A stretch of DNA of 38,924 nucleotides from an uncultured Faecalibacterium sp. (GCA_934533135.1 CAKTBG010000028.1:1-38924), one strand, 5' to 3'. Shown: positions 6,372-15,217, numbered from the stretch's first letter. Notes: generated from the letters alone by a model not told the origin. Made by a program: numbers and translations.

Positions 6372-8753
6372 AGAATTGTCCTCCTGATTGACAGATGCCG
6401 AAGGGTTTTCGGCGTTATTTTCAGCCGGGGTCGGCGGTGTGGCCATCGCCGACTCTGCGGGAGACGAAGATCTTGCCCGAATCGGGTGGTCGTGCTTTGT
6501 GCTGTGCAGATCAAACAGGTTCAGCCGCAGCGCGTTGCTGACGACGCAGAAGCTCGACAGGCTCATGGCGGCGGCACCGAACATCGGGTTCAGGGTCAGC
6601 CCCAGCGGAATGAACACGCCCGCCGCCAGCGGGATGCCGATGATGTTGTAGATGAACGCCCAGAACAGGTTTTCATGGATGTTGCGCAGGGCCGCACGGC
6701 TGAGCCGAATGGCGGCGGGCACATCCGAAAGCTTGGAGTTCATCAGAACGACGTCGGCTGCGTCCATGGCAACGTCGGTACCGGCACCGATGGCAATGCC
6801 AGTGTCGGCGCGGGTCAGAGCCGGGGCGTCGTTGATGCCGTCGCCCACCATGGCGACCTTGCCGGACTTCTGCAGCGTGCGGATGACGGCCTCCTTGCCG
6901 TCGGGCAGGACGCCCGCGATGACCTCATCCACACCGGCCTGCCTGCCGATGGCGTCGGCGGTGCGCTGGTTGTCGCCGGTGAGCATCACGACCCGGATGC
7001 CCATCCCCTGCAGTTCCCGGATGGCGCGGGGGCTGTCCTCTTTGAGGGTATCCGCCACCGCGATCACGCCCAGCAGACGCCCTGCCCCGCCAAAGAAGAG
7101 GGGCGTTTTGCCCTCCGCAGAGAGGGCGGCAGCCTTGGCCGAAAGATCTGCCGGAACCGGAACGTTTGTTTCCATAAAGGCCGCGTTGCCGCCAAAGATC
7201 TCCATGCCATCGAGCTTGGCCGACAGACCATTGCCGGGCAGAGCCGCAAAGTCGGTGACTTCGGGCGCGGTCAGCTGCTGTTCGGCGGTATAGGCCAGCA
7301 CTGCCTTTGCCAGCGGGTGTTCGCTCTTCTGCTCCAGCGCAGCGGCCAGCGTCAGCAGCTCCTGTTCCGTCACGCCGTCGGCCGGGAGCAGATCGGTGAC
7401 CTTCGGCTCACCGCTGGTGATGGTACCGGTCTTGTCGAGAGCCACGATCCGGGTGCGTCCGGTCGCCTCAAGGGAGGCTGCCGTTTTGAACAGGATGCCG
7501 TTCTTTGCGCCGAGACCGTTGCCGACCATGATGGCGACGGGCGTGGCCAGACCCAGTGCGCAGGGGCAGCTGATGACCAGCACGGAGATGCCGCGGGCCA
7601 GCGCATAGCCCAGCTCATGACCCAGCAGCAGCCAGACGACCGTGGTCAGCACCGCGATGGAGATCACCGCCGGAACAAAGAACCCCGACACGGTATCGGC
7701 AATTTTTGCGATGGGAGCCTTGGTCGCAGCCGCGTCGCTGACCATCTTGATGATCTGCGCCAGCGTGGTATCCTCCCCCACGCGGGTGGCTTGGCAGCGC
7801 AGGAAGCCCGACTGGTTGGTGGTAGCGGCCGAGACCTTGTCTCCCTCCGCCTTGTCCACCGGGATGCTCTCTCCGGTCAATGCGCTCTCGTTCACCGCAC
7901 TGGTGCCCTCGAGTACGATGCCGTCCACGGGGATGTTTTCCCCGGGGCGCACCACAAACACCTCGCCCTTTTGTACCTGCTCGATGGGCACGACCACTTC
8001 GGCACCGCCGCGCACCAGCGTCGCCGTCTTGGGGGCAAGCTTCATCAGGCTCTTGAGGGCATCGGTGGTTTTTCCCTTGGAGCGGGCTTCCAGCATTTTG
8101 CCCACCGTGATCAGCGTCAGGATCATGGCGGCAGACTCGAAGTAGAACTCCATCATATAGTGCATGACAAGTTCGTCATTGCCGTCCACCTGCGCATGGG
8201 TCATGGCAAAGAGGGCGTAGGTGCTCCAGACAAAGCTGGCCATCGAGCCGAGTGCCACCAGCGTATCCATGTTGGGTGCGCCGTGGACAAGCCCCTTGAA
8301 GCCGCTGATGAAGAATTTCTGGTTGATGACCATGACGATACCCGCCAGCAGCAGCTGGACAAGACCCATGGCAACGTGATTGCCGTCAAAGAAATGCGGC
8401 AGCGGCCATCCCCACATCATGTGGCCCATCGAAAAATACATCAGCACGAGCAAAAATCCCAGCGATGCAAAGAGCCGCCGCTTGAGTTTGGGTGTTTCGT
8501 GATCGGCCAGCGCGTCGAGGTCGGCGTTGGCCGAAGCCGCCTGCGCAGCACCGACGGTCTTCGGGCTTGCGCCGTAACCGGCCTCCTGTACGGCTTGGAC
8601 GATGGCGGCGGGCGTTGCGGTGCCCTCGACGCCCATCGAGTTGGTCAGCAGACTGACCGAGCAGCTGGTCACGCCCGGCACCTTTCTGACCGCTTTTTCC
8701 ACTCGGGCAGAGCAGGCCGCGCAGCTCATGCCGGTGACATTGTATTGTTCCAT
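6162..8753 (-). CDS. copA: Copper-exporting P1B-type ATPase with N- and C-terminal HMA domains
   Basis: An 863-residue Cu(I) pump. In order: an N-terminal heavy-metal domain with GMSCAAC (C11, C14), membrane helices, a TGES actuator motif, the CPC transport motif (about 396-398), DKTGT with phosphorylated Asp (about 440), the HP locus (about 479), [10 protein letters not shown] and two final helices, then a Pro/Ser/Asn-rich linker and a second HMA domain with GMMCGHC. A C-terminal HMA is unusual in this family. The ATG at 8751-8753 is chosen because GGAGG lies nine bases upstream; an in-frame TTG two codons earlier is too close. It follows csoR by 22 bases and shares its promoter and operator. 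Confidence 0.95.
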   Translation of the reverse strand: MEQYNVTGMSCAACSARVEKAVRKVPGVTSCSVSLLTNSMGVEGTATPAAIVQAVQEAGYGASPKTVGAAQAASANADLDALADHETPKLKRRLFASLGFLLVLMYFSMGHMMWGWPLPHFFDGNHVAMGLVQLLLAGIVMVINQKFFISGFKGLVHGAPNMDTLVALGSMASFVWSTYALFAMTHAQVDGNDELVMHYMMEFYFESAAMILTLITVGKMLEARSKGKTTDALKSLMKLAPKTATLVRGGAEVVVPIEQVQKGEVFVVRPGENIPVDGIVLEGTSAVNESALTGESIPVDKAEGDKVSAATTNQSGFLRCQATRVGEDTTLAQIIKMVSDAAATKAPIAKIADTVSGFFVPAVISIAVLTTVVWLLLGHELGYALARGISVLVISCPCALGLATPVAIMVGNGLGAKNGILFKTAASLEATGRTRIVALDKTGTITSGEPKVTDLLPADGVTEQELLTLAAALEQKSEHPLAKAVLAYTAEQQLTAPEVTDFAALPGNGLSAKLDGMEIFGGNAAFMETNVPVPADLSAKAAALSAEGKTPLFFGGAGRLLGVIAVADTLKEDSPRAIRELQGMGIRVVMLTGDNQRTADAIGRQAGVDEVIAGVLPDGKEAVIRTLQKSGKVAMVGDGINDAPALTRADTGIAIGAGTDVAMDAADVVLMNSKLSDVPAAIRLSRAALRNIHENLFWAFIYNIIGIPLAAGVFIPLGLTLNPMFGAAAMSLSSFCVVSNALRLNLFDLHSTKHDHPIRARSSSPAESAMATPPTPAENNAENPSASVNQEDNSMKKTLHIEGMMCGHCEARVKKALEALPEVSEAVVSHEAGTAIVTLTAAVDNDTLKKAVEDQDYPVTGIE

Positions 8754-8775
8754 TTGCAATTTCCTCCGAAAGGGA

Positions 8776-9189
8776 TCATTTCATCAGCTTGGGCAGAAGC
8801 CGCAGCAGCTCGTTCAGCTTTTCGTCGCCGCCGTCTTTCAGATCATCGGCAACGCAGGTGCGGATGTGCTGGCCGAGAAGCTCCCGGGAAAAGGCATTCA
8901 GGGCGGAGTTTGCCGCCGCCACCTGCACCAGAATGTCGGTGCAGTAAACATCTTTTTCGACCATGCCCCGGATGCCGCGCACCTGCCCCTCGATCCGATT
9001 CAAGCGGTGGATGAGGCTGCGGTATTCTTCCTCGCTCCGCTTTTTGTGGCGGCAGCAGCATTCCCCTGCTTCGGCATGCACAGACACCTCAGCGTTCCTT
9101 TCCGGGGCATCCCCTGCCGCACAGCAGGCCATGGTCTCTGCGGAAGTTTCTTCCGAGGTCGGGCTGCAGCAAACACATTGTTCCGCCAT
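8776..9189 (-). CDS. csoR: CsoR-family copper-sensing repressor with Cys-rich N-terminus
   Basis: A 137-residue regulator. The CsoR/DUF156 four-helix core starts near residue 52 ([18 protein letters not shown]) and keeps the Cu(I) ligands C83 (VYCTDIL), H108 and C112 (QHIRTC). Copper binding is expected to release it from DNA and derepress the operon. The first 50 residues are an extra segment rich in Cys (C5, C7, C8, C22, C23, C44, C45, C46, plus H48), absent from typical CsoR proteins of about 85-120 residues. AAAGGAG precedes the ATG. Encoded directly upstream of copA. Confidence 0.9.
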   Translation of the reverse strand: MAEQCVCCSPTSEETSAETMACCAAGDAPERNAEVSVHAEAGECCCRHKKRSEEEYRSLIHRLNRIEGQVRGIRGMVEKDVYCTDILVQVAAANSALNAFSRELLGQHIRTCVADDLKDGGDEKLNELLRLLPKLMK

Positions 9190-9248
9190 GGTAAAGCTCC
9201 TTTCCCGTCAGCCGGTCGGCTGATCTGGTTCAACCGTTGTTCGTCATG

Positions 9249-9263
9249 TACCCACAGGGGGTA
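9249..9263 (-). promoter_or_regulatory. CsoR-type operator
   Basis: Interrupted palindrome TACCC-ACAGG-GGGTA, matching the GC-tract dyad of CsoR sites. It lies just downstream of the -10 element of the csoR promoter, where bound repressor would block transcription. Confidence 0.75.
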
Positions 9264-9276
9264 TCTTGACGTGTTT

Positions 9277-9305
9277 ATTTTAGCACAGTTTGTCCTACTA
9301 GACAA
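9277..9305 (-). promoter_or_regulatory. Promoter of csoR-copA
   Basis: Minus-strand TTGTCT (9300-9305) and TAAAAT (9277-9282), 17 bases apart, about 90 bases before csoR and overlapped downstream by the operator. Confidence 0.7.
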
Positions 9306-9342
9306 GTGGGAAATACAGATTCAAATGTTAATTTTTTGTGAA

Positions 9343-9379
9343 TAGCCCTCTCAGGCCGCTTCGCGGCCTGAGAGGGCTA
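9343..9379. repeat. Perfect 17-bp stem palindrome holding a stop codon
   Basis: Positions 9343-9359 and 9363-9379 are perfectly complementary around a TTC triplet. The arms contain CCCTCTC and GAGAGGG, like the dispersed repeats elsewhere in the window. The TAG stop of the ABC permease is inside the right arm. Neither side has a proper T run, so it is a transcript-end or stabilising hairpin rather than a classic terminator. Confidence 0.75.
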
Positions 9380-10963
9380 TAGTTCTTCCAATCTCCTGCA
9401 CCCCTGCCCTTTCAGCCAATGCAGAAGCAGCGCATCCGCCGCAGCAAGCAGGCAGGCACAGACCACCAGCACACCGGTGCCGGGCAGGATGCGGAGCAGC
9501 GCGAAGCCGCCGACGGTCAGCAAAAGCCCAGCCGCCCAGCTGCCAAAAAGTGCAGCCATCCCGGAGAGGCTCTGCTTGATGACCGCCGTCTCACTGACCC
9601 AGTGGAGGTTGGGCCAAAGCAGCCCTGCCATCAGGTCAAAGCAGGCTGTAAAGCCCGAAAAAAGCAGCACCACGAGCAAAACCAGAACCAGCTCGCCCAC
9701 GCCTGCCCGGAACGCCGCACCGCCGCACAGGGTGCAGAACGCCGCCGGAACCGCCGTCAGCAGCAGGTGCAGGTCAAGCTTTGCCCGCAGCGTCTGCCAT
9801 GCGGTCACCGGAAGGCTCCGGATGATCCAGAAACTTTTGCCTTCCAGCGAAACGGCGGGTGCGGCCAGCAAATTCGCCGCCAGACCGCCGCAAACGATGG
9901 CACAGAGCAGCAGCGGCAGAAACTCTTCCGGGATCCGTTCGGACGCATGGACGTAAATCTGCTCGGCTTTTACCAGAAAGACCCCGCCCACGATCCCCAG
10001 CATCACCGTGCCGAGGGCGCAGTTGAGCAGATAGGCCGGGCTGGAAGTCAGATGCAGCAGCTCCCGCCGGAGCAGTGCCTTTCGCAAGCTGGATTTTTGT
10101 GTCACTTTTGCGTGGTAGACGGCCTTTTTCACGCCGCGTTTGGTAGTCATCAGGCGGAGATACTGCCGCCCCAGCACACCGCAGAACGCCGCCATCGCCG
10201 CCAGAACGACCACGCCGAAGACCAGCAACGCCAACCCATCGCCCTCTGCCGCATGGCCGAGATGATAGAGCAGACCAGCCTTTGCCCGGGCGTCCGCGTC
10301 GTCCGAAAGCCCTCTCAGCAGGCTTTGCAGGGTGGATTGAAGTTTCTGCATCCCGACGAAATAGCCGCCCATGAACACCAGCGAAAGCACCACGACCACC
10401 GCATTTTTGTTCCGGACGCGGCCGCTGACCTCGGCCACGACCCAGCCAATAATTGCACTGAGTACCGCCGAAATTCCGGCCAGAAACACCGCCATCGGCA
10501 GGGCGGACAGGACAGCACCCAGCAGCGTTTCGGCATGCAGGGTGTAAACAAAGACGGTCGGCACCCACGCCAGCAAGACGCACATAAAATTGGTCGTCAG
10601 GAGCGTCAGCAGGCGGACGGTTAAAATCATCCACGGAGGGATGGGCATCGCGAGCAGCAGCTCGTTATCCTTGGCCGCAAACAGCCCGGAATACCCGGCG
10701 AACGCCCCCATGATGACCGCCATCAGCAGAGCCATCAGTTCCATGGACAAAAAGTACAGCCACCCCTGCCCGACGGGTACCATCGCCTGCGCCAGCGGCC
10801 ACGCCATCATGCCGAAACTGAACATCATCAACAACAAAATGCCGCCGAAGAAGAGCGCGAACCCGACCGTCGCTTTCGGGCTGCGTCGCCCACCGGTCTT
10901 GCGGTCGTTTGTGAGGAACGCGCCCAGCTCCATGAACTGTTTTTTCAGCAGAGCCTTAAACAT
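9377..10963 (-). CDS. ABC transporter permease, large ABC-2-like membrane protein
   Basis: A 528-residue protein with about 12 hydrophobic segments and no extracytoplasmic domain, resembling the large 'putative ABC exporter' permeases of Firmicutes. The ATG at 10961-10963 is preferred because it follows a GGAGGAGGG site and overlaps the ATPase stop by eight bases; an upstream in-frame start lies deep in the ATPase gene. With the ATPase it forms an exporter whose cargo is not evident. Confidence 0.85.
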   Translation of the reverse strand: MFKALLKKQFMELGAFLTNDRKTGGRRSPKATVGFALFFGGILLLMMFSFGMMAWPLAQAMVPVGQGWLYFLSMELMALLMAVIMGAFAGYSGLFAAKDNELLLAMPIPPWMILTVRLLTLLTTNFMCVLLAWVPTVFVYTLHAETLLGAVLSALPMAVFLAGISAVLSAIIGWVVAEVSGRVRNKNAVVVVLSLVFMGGYFVGMQKLQSTLQSLLRGLSDDADARAKAGLLYHLGHAAEGDGLALLVFGVVVLAAMAAFCGVLGRQYLRLMTTKRGVKKAVYHAKVTQKSSLRKALLRRELLHLTSSPAYLLNCALGTVMLGIVGGVFLVKAEQIYVHASERIPEEFLPLLLCAIVCGGLAANLLAAPAVSLEGKSFWIIRSLPVTAWQTLRAKLDLHLLLTAVPAAFCTLCGGAAFRAGVGELVLVLLVVLLFSGFTACFDLMAGLLWPNLHWVSETAVIKQSLSGMAALFGSWAAGLLLTVGGFALLRILPGTGVLVVCACLLAAADALLLHWLKGQGCRRLEEL

Positions 10964-11675
10964 TGCCGCCCTCCTCCAGTTCCAAGAAGACATTTTCCAG
11001 CGATCCATCGCCCTTTACCTCGTCCATCGACCCGGCACGGATGAGCTTTCCCTGCCGGATGATGGCGACCCGGTCGCAGAGCTTTTCGGCCACCTCGAGG
11101 ACGTGGGTCGAGAAGAAAATTGCGCCGCCTGCCGCGCAGAACTCGCGCATCATCTGCTTGAGGGTGTGCGCCGCCACGGGGTCAAGGCCGACGAACGGCT
11201 CATCCATCAAAATCAGCTTGGGGTCGTGCAAAAGTGCCGAGATGATGGCAAGTTTCTGCTTCATGCCGTGGGAGTACGCGCTGATGGGCTGGGCGAGGTC
11301 GGCGGTGAGCGCGAACTTTTCGCTGTACGCCGCGATGCGCTCGGCCCGGGTCTGGGCGTCCACCCCGAAGACGTCCGCAATGAAATTGAGGTACTGGATG
11401 CCGGTCATGTACTCGTAAAGGTCGGGGTTGTCGGGCAGATACGCCAGCTTCCGCTTGGCTTCCAGTGGATTTTCGCGTACCGAGACGCCGTCCACCCAGA
11501 CCTCGCCGCCGTCGGCCTGCAAAATGCCACAGCAGATTTTCAGCGTGGTCGTCTTGCCGGCTCCGTTGTGCCCGATAAAGGCGCAGATCTCGCCGGGCTT
11601 GATCTCCAGCGTCAGGTCGTCCACCGCCTTTTTCTCCCCGTAAATTTTGGTGAGATGTTCCAGTTTCAGCATCAT
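10956..11675 (-). CDS. ABC transporter ATP-binding protein
   Basis: A 239-residue nucleotide-binding domain. Visible motifs are Walker A (GHNGAGKTT), the Q-loop region, a signature variant YSHGMKQKL, Walker B (LILMDEPFVGLD) and the H-loop (FFSTHVLE). The HGMKQKL signature is typical of ABC-2 type exporters (CcmA/YxlF-like). GGGAGG precedes the start. It is first in a two-gene operon with the membrane subunit. Confidence 0.93.
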   Translation of the reverse strand: MMLKLEHLTKIYGEKKAVDDLTLEIKPGEICAFIGHNGAGKTTTLKICCGILQADGGEVWVDGVSVRENPLEAKRKLAYLPDNPDLYEYMTGIQYLNFIADVFGVDAQTRAERIAAYSEKFALTADLAQPISAYSHGMKQKLAIISALLHDPKLILMDEPFVGLDPVAAHTLKQMMREFCAAGGAIFFSTHVLEVAEKLCDRVAIIRQGKLIRAGSMDEVKGDGSLENVFLELEEGGNV

Positions 11676-11720
11676 CCGTCCTCCCTGCTCTTCCAGGTGT
11701 TGTATTGTTTTGATATCAAA

Positions 11721-11749
11721 ATAATATCACTTATGAAAGGGGATGTCAA
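11721..11749 (-). promoter_or_regulatory. Promoter of the ABC exporter operon
   Basis: Consensus TTGACA (11744-11749) and TATTAT (11721-11726) on the minus strand with a 17-base spacer. A TTGATATCAA palindrome directly follows (11710-11719) and could be an operator. Confidence 0.8.
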
Positions 11750-11756
11750 GCTGACA

Positions 11757-11794
11757 TACAAAAAAGAGGAACAGCACGTTCGCTATTCCTCTTT
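11757..11794 (-). terminator. Terminator after the decarboxylase gene
   Basis: AAAGAGGAA/TTCCTCTTT arms (about 11763-11771 and 11786-11794) with an inner AGC/GCT pair and a minus-strand T run. Confidence 0.85.
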
Positions 11795-11848
11795 GCTTTT
11801 TCACAGATGCTCTGCACGCGGTCAGGTTTCACGTCTCTGACCCGACGA

Positions 11849-13288
11849 TTATTTTATAACCTCCACCGTCTCGATCCCATACCGCTCAAACAGCTCCACC
11901 GCTGCGGGGGTGATGACCTCGCCGCTGACGGCGATGGGGATGGCGGGTGGGCAGGAAACGGCCGGCATCGCACAGACCCGCCCCAACGCAGCCGAAACCG
12001 GCACCCGCTCCTGCGCTGCAAAAACGGCCTGCCGGATGGAACACCGCGGTTCGGCTTGCTCCCGCAGGGCAGCAAACGCGGCGGCGCAGGCCGCTTCGTC
12101 GGCCTCTGCGCCCGCCTGCGCTGCTTCGGGCAGCGTCTGACAGAGGGTGCGCACTGCCTCGGTCAGCTTCTCGTAATCCCGGGGCGGATTCTCCGGGGTA
12201 AACATCAGCACCAGATACCGCGGATCGGCATATTCGCATTCCATGCTGTTCTTTCGCAAAGTCTCGGCCAGCTGGGTGCCGGTCAGACCCAGAGCAGCAG
12301 CATCCAGCGTCAGCTTCAGCGGCTCCCGGGCTGGATCTTCCAAGCGGCCGTCCAGTGCAAAGGGTCGTACCGCCCCTGCCCGCTGCGCCAGCGCATTCAG
12401 TTCCTGCCGCCGCAGATCCAGCTCCCGCAGGCATTGCAGCAGCCGGATGGGATACCCCTCGGCGAGGTAGCGGTTGCACCGGTCGAGGGATTGCAGGATC
12501 AGATAGGAAGGGCTGGTGGAGCCAAAAAGAGCCAGCGCGTTCCGGACGATGCTCTCGTCCTGAAGGGGGGCGTTTTTGCCCAGATGCAGATACGCACCGC
12601 CGGTGAGGACGGGCAGTGTCTTATGGCCGGAGTCGCAGCACATGGCCGCCCCCAGCCCGATGGGATGGTGACTGCCGGGCAGGAAGCGCAGATACGCTCC
12701 GTGGGCATTGTCCACCAGCAAGGGCACGCCCGCCGCGCTGCAGATCTCCGACAATCCGGCGATGTCCTGCAGGTTTCCCAGATAATCCGGGCTGGTCAAA
12801 TAGACCCCGAACGGCTTTTTCCCATTCCGGCGCAATTGCTCCAGAGCCGTTTGCAGCGCAGCCGGATGCACCGGGCAGCTGCACAGTGCCCCCATCTCCT
12901 CCGGTGCAGGCCAGAGCCACTGGATGTCGAAATCCAGCAGGGCGGCGGCATAGAGCAACGCTTTGTGGGCGTTTCGTGCCGCCAGCAGGATCGGCCGCCC
13001 GCCGGTTTGGGGTGCTGCCTGCAGTGCCAAAAACAGCATGGCGCGGATGCACTGGGATGACCCCTCGGTGCTATAATAGGTATGTGCCGTGCCGAACAGC
13101 CGGGTGGCGTTGGCCTCGCTCCGAGCGATGATCCCCTCGGCCTCGTACAGCTCGTCCGCGCCCTGAATCTCGGTGATGTCGCAGGCTTCGACCCCCAGAA
13201 AATTCTGACCCTTGTGCCCGGGCATATGCAGGCGGGAGATCCCCGACTGGGCATATCGGGCTGCAAAATCCACAATGGGCGTATCCAT
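11849..13288 (-). CDS. Orn/Lys/Arg decarboxylase-family PLP enzyme
   Basis: A 479-residue fold-type I PLP enzyme of the short (YaaO/SpeA-like) Orn/Lys/Arg decarboxylase group. The N-terminal HMPGHKG motif (21-27), YYSTEGSSQC near 71-80, the PLP-phosphate region LLVDNAHGAYLRF and the DSGHKTLPVLTGGAYLH motif with Schiff-base Lys at K223 are all present, followed by the family's C-terminal domain. It probably makes a polyamine or diamine (arginine or lysine decarboxylation), but the substrate cannot be fixed. It starts five bases after scfB, and I see no ribosome site before its ATG, so translation is probably coupled to scfB. Confidence 0.85.
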   Translation of the reverse strand: MDTPIVDFAARYAQSGISRLHMPGHKGQNFLGVEACDITEIQGADELYEAEGIIARSEANATRLFGTAHTYYSTEGSSQCIRAMLFLALQAAPQTGGRPILLAARNAHKALLYAAALLDFDIQWLWPAPEEMGALCSCPVHPAALQTALEQLRRNGKKPFGVYLTSPDYLGNLQDIAGLSEICSAAGVPLLVDNAHGAYLRFLPGSHHPIGLGAAMCCDSGHKTLPVLTGGAYLHLGKNAPLQDESIVRNALALFGSTSPSYLILQSLDRCNRYLAEGYPIRLLQCLRELDLRRQELNALAQRAGAVRPFALDGRLEDPAREPLKLTLDAAALGLTGTQLAETLRKNSMECEYADPRYLVLMFTPENPPRDYEKLTEAVRTLCQTLPEAAQAGAEADEAACAAAFAALREQAEPRCSIRQAVFAAQERVPVSAALGRVCAMPAVSCPPAIPIAVSGEVITPAAVELFERYGIETVEVIK

Positions 13289-13293
13289 CCGCG

Positions 13294-14745
13294 TTATTCG
13301 CAGGCTTCGCCGTCGGCGCAGGCGTTGCAGGAGCCGCCGATCTCGATTGGCACTTCAATGCCCTGCTTGGCCAGCTCCTGATTTTCGGCGACCTTGATCA
13401 TGATGGCGCACTCCATCCGCTTGCGGAACAGCTCGCAGCCATACTCGTACACACCGGTGATGCTGCCGGTCGCGTGGTAGCCGTTGGCTGCGCAGCCGCC
13501 AGAGCAGTAGAGCTTGGCCCAGCAGTCCTTGCACTCGGGGCGGGCATAGGCGTTGCAGTGTTTGAACTCATCCCGGACGGCGGTATTGGTGACGCCCTTC
13601 CAGATATCGCCCATGAGATATTTGGGGTCGCCGACAAACTGGTGGCAGGGATACAGATCGCCCCACGGGGTAACGGCCATATATTCGGTGCCGGAGCCGC
13701 AGCCCGAGATCCGCTTGTAGATGCAGGGGCCGCCGGTCAGGTCGATCATGTAGTGGTAGAAGGTAAAGCCGCGGCCTTCCCGATCCCGCTTGATCATCTC
13801 TTTGGCAAGGATCTCATACTGCTCCTTGAGGATCGGCAGATCCTCGGCGGTCAGTGCGCTGGGATCGTCCGGCTTGCAGACCACCGGTTCCATGCTCAGC
13901 TCGGTAAAGCCCAGATCGGCCATGTGGAAGATGTCGTTGGTGAAGTCGGTGTTGTAGTGGGTGTAGGTGCCGCGCATATAGTAGCCCTTGTCACCGCGCT
14001 TTTTGACGAACTCCTGAAATTTCGGCACAATGGCGTCGTAGCTGCCATGTCCGGCATAATCCTTGCGGAAGCGGTCGTGGACTTCCTTGCGGCCATCCAA
14101 GCTCAGCACGACATTGTGGCATTCCTTGTTGCAGAAATCGATCACATCGTCGTCGATCAGCATCCCGTTGGTGGTCATGGTGAAGCGGAAGTTCTTGTTG
14201 TGGATCTTCTCCTGCTCGCGGCAGTAGGCCACCAGCTTTTTGACCATCTCGAAGTTCATCAGCGGTTCGCCGCCGAAGAAATCCACCTCGAGGTTGCGGC
14301 GGGTGCCGGAGTTTTCGATGAGGAAGTCCATGGCACGCTTGCCGACCTCAAAGCTCATGAGGGCGCGGTCGCCCTGATACCGCCCCTGCGAGGCAAAGCA
14401 GTAGGAGCAGTTCAGATTGCAGGTATGGGCGACGTGCAGGCAGAGAGCCTTGACCACGGTGTTGCGGTTTTTGAAATCGAACGCCATATTTTCGTATACG
14501 TCGGGGCTCCACAGCTTGCCCGCCTTTTCCAGCGAAGCCACGTCATCGAGGCACTGGCGCAGGTCTTCCTCGGTCACATCCGGGCGGTCGCCGTATTTCT
14601 GCAGCATTGCAGCCACGATCTCGTCGGCCGTGTGCTCTTTGTACAGGGCGATCACATCATACGCCACTTCATCCACAACGTGTACCGACCCGCTGCAGGT
14701 ATCCAGCACGATGTTGTAACCGTTCAATTGATACTGATGTACCAT
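13294..14745 (-). CDS. scfB: SCIFF radical SAM maturase
   Basis: A 483-residue radical SAM/SPASM enzyme that forms thioether cross-links in the SCIFF peptide. The N-terminal MVHQYQLNGYNIVLD segment is a RiPP-recognition-like domain typical of these maturases; the 4Fe-4S motif CNLNCSYC gives C109, C113 and C116; GGEPLMNFE follows; the C-terminal SPASM region contains CGSGTEYMAVTPWGDLYPCHQF, CNAYARPECKDCWAKLYCSGGC and a late Cys-rich tail (CNACADGEAC). The ATG at 14743-14745 is chosen because GGAG lies six bases upstream and because family members begin MVHxYxLNGYN; an ATG four codons earlier lacks a site. Downstream of scfA. Confidence 0.95.
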   Translation of the reverse strand: MVHQYQLNGYNIVLDTCSGSVHVVDEVAYDVIALYKEHTADEIVAAMLQKYGDRPDVTEEDLRQCLDDVASLEKAGKLWSPDVYENMAFDFKNRNTVVKALCLHVAHTCNLNCSYCFASQGRYQGDRALMSFEVGKRAMDFLIENSGTRRNLEVDFFGGEPLMNFEMVKKLVAYCREQEKIHNKNFRFTMTTNGMLIDDDVIDFCNKECHNVVLSLDGRKEVHDRFRKDYAGHGSYDAIVPKFQEFVKKRGDKGYYMRGTYTHYNTDFTNDIFHMADLGFTELSMEPVVCKPDDPSALTAEDLPILKEQYEILAKEMIKRDREGRGFTFYHYMIDLTGGPCIYKRISGCGSGTEYMAVTPWGDLYPCHQFVGDPKYLMGDIWKGVTNTAVRDEFKHCNAYARPECKDCWAKLYCSGGCAANGYHATGSITGVYEYGCELFRKRMECAIMIKVAENQELAKQGIEVPIEIGGSCNACADGEACE

Positions 14746-14771
14746 GTTCTTCTCCATTCCATATCAGCCAT

Positions 14772-14800
14772 AAAAAAATGCCGCCCGGCAAAGGCGGCAT
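14772..14800 (-). terminator. Terminator/attenuator between scfA and scfB
   Basis: Perfect 8-bp stem ATGCCGCC/GGCGGCAT (14778-14785 and 14793-14800) followed on the minus strand by six T. Placed between peptide and maturase genes, it should make scfA mRNA more abundant than the distal genes. Confidence 0.85.
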
Positions 14801-14818
14801 CCAGTGTTTTCCGGAAAA

Positions 14819-14965
14819 TTACTTGTTGCTGTTCTCGCACTTCTGGTTAGCCACGCCGCAAGAGGTCTTGCAGGCAGACTGGCAGGAAGTCTGGCACTCG
14901 CCGCAGCCGCCGGTCACAACGCTCTTGGTCAGGTCACGAGTAGCAATGGTCTTAATTCTCTCCAT
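14819..14965 (-). CDS. scfA: SCIFF ribosomal peptide precursor (six Cys in forty-five)
   Basis: A 48-residue precursor peptide. The leader MERIKTIATRDLTKSVVTGG is the near-invariant SCIFF leader, followed by a core with six Cys at 21, 24, 28, 32, 36 and 43. In characterised members the maturase joins Cys sulphur to a nearby Thr alpha-carbon; Thr26 and Thr34 are candidates. GAGAGG precedes the ATG. SCIFF is highly conserved across Clostridia; its role is unsettled, which the sequence does not resolve. Confidence 0.96.
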   Translation of the reverse strand: MERIKTIATRDLTKSVVTGGCGECQTSCQSACKTSCGVANQKCENSNK

Positions 14966-15031
14966 GATAGAATACCTCTCTAGCTGTATCAGTTTTGCGC
15001 AGACGCTCTGCGCACAGATTACTCTTGAAAT

Positions 15032-15060
15032 ATGATAACACGCGGGGCGGGAGATGTCAA
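15032..15060 (-). promoter_or_regulatory. Promoter of scfA
   Basis: TTGACA (15055-15060) and TATCAT (15032-15037) on the minus strand, 17 bases apart, about 70 bases before scfA. An intergenic repeat abuts the -35 element. Confidence 0.78.
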
Positions 15061-15181
15061 TACCCTCTCCGTCAAAGACTGCCGTCTTTGCCAGAGTCCT
15101 CCCTCTGTCGCTAACGCGACATCTCCCTCCGGCCGGAGGGAGTCTTTCCTCAGAGTGGGAGCCATTGGCAGGCCGGTCAAC
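15061..15181. repeat. CCCTCTCC-type dispersed repeat, long copy
   Basis: Starts CCCTCTCCGTC and carries successive small hairpins (CAAAGAC/GTCTTTG, GTCG/CGAC, CTCCCTCC/GGAGGGAG). The last 17 bases, TTGGCAGGCCGGTCAAC (15165-15181), recur exactly at 18200-18216. Confidence 0.7.
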
Positions 15182-15217
15182 TTTCTGCATCAATCCATAA
15201 ATGCCGGGCCTTGTCTC

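Noticed and set aside
5880..9014. A 1044-codon open frame on the plus strand
   Set aside because: It runs antisense to copA and csoR and over the end of the isomerase gene; it has no ribosome site, and its His/Gln/Arg-rich translation is typical of antisense shadows in GC-rich genes.
14966..15193. Longer 124-codon version of the SCIFF peptide
   Set aside because: The extension crosses the scfA promoter and an intergenic repeat; the canonical peptide begins MERIKTIATRDL with its own ribosome site.
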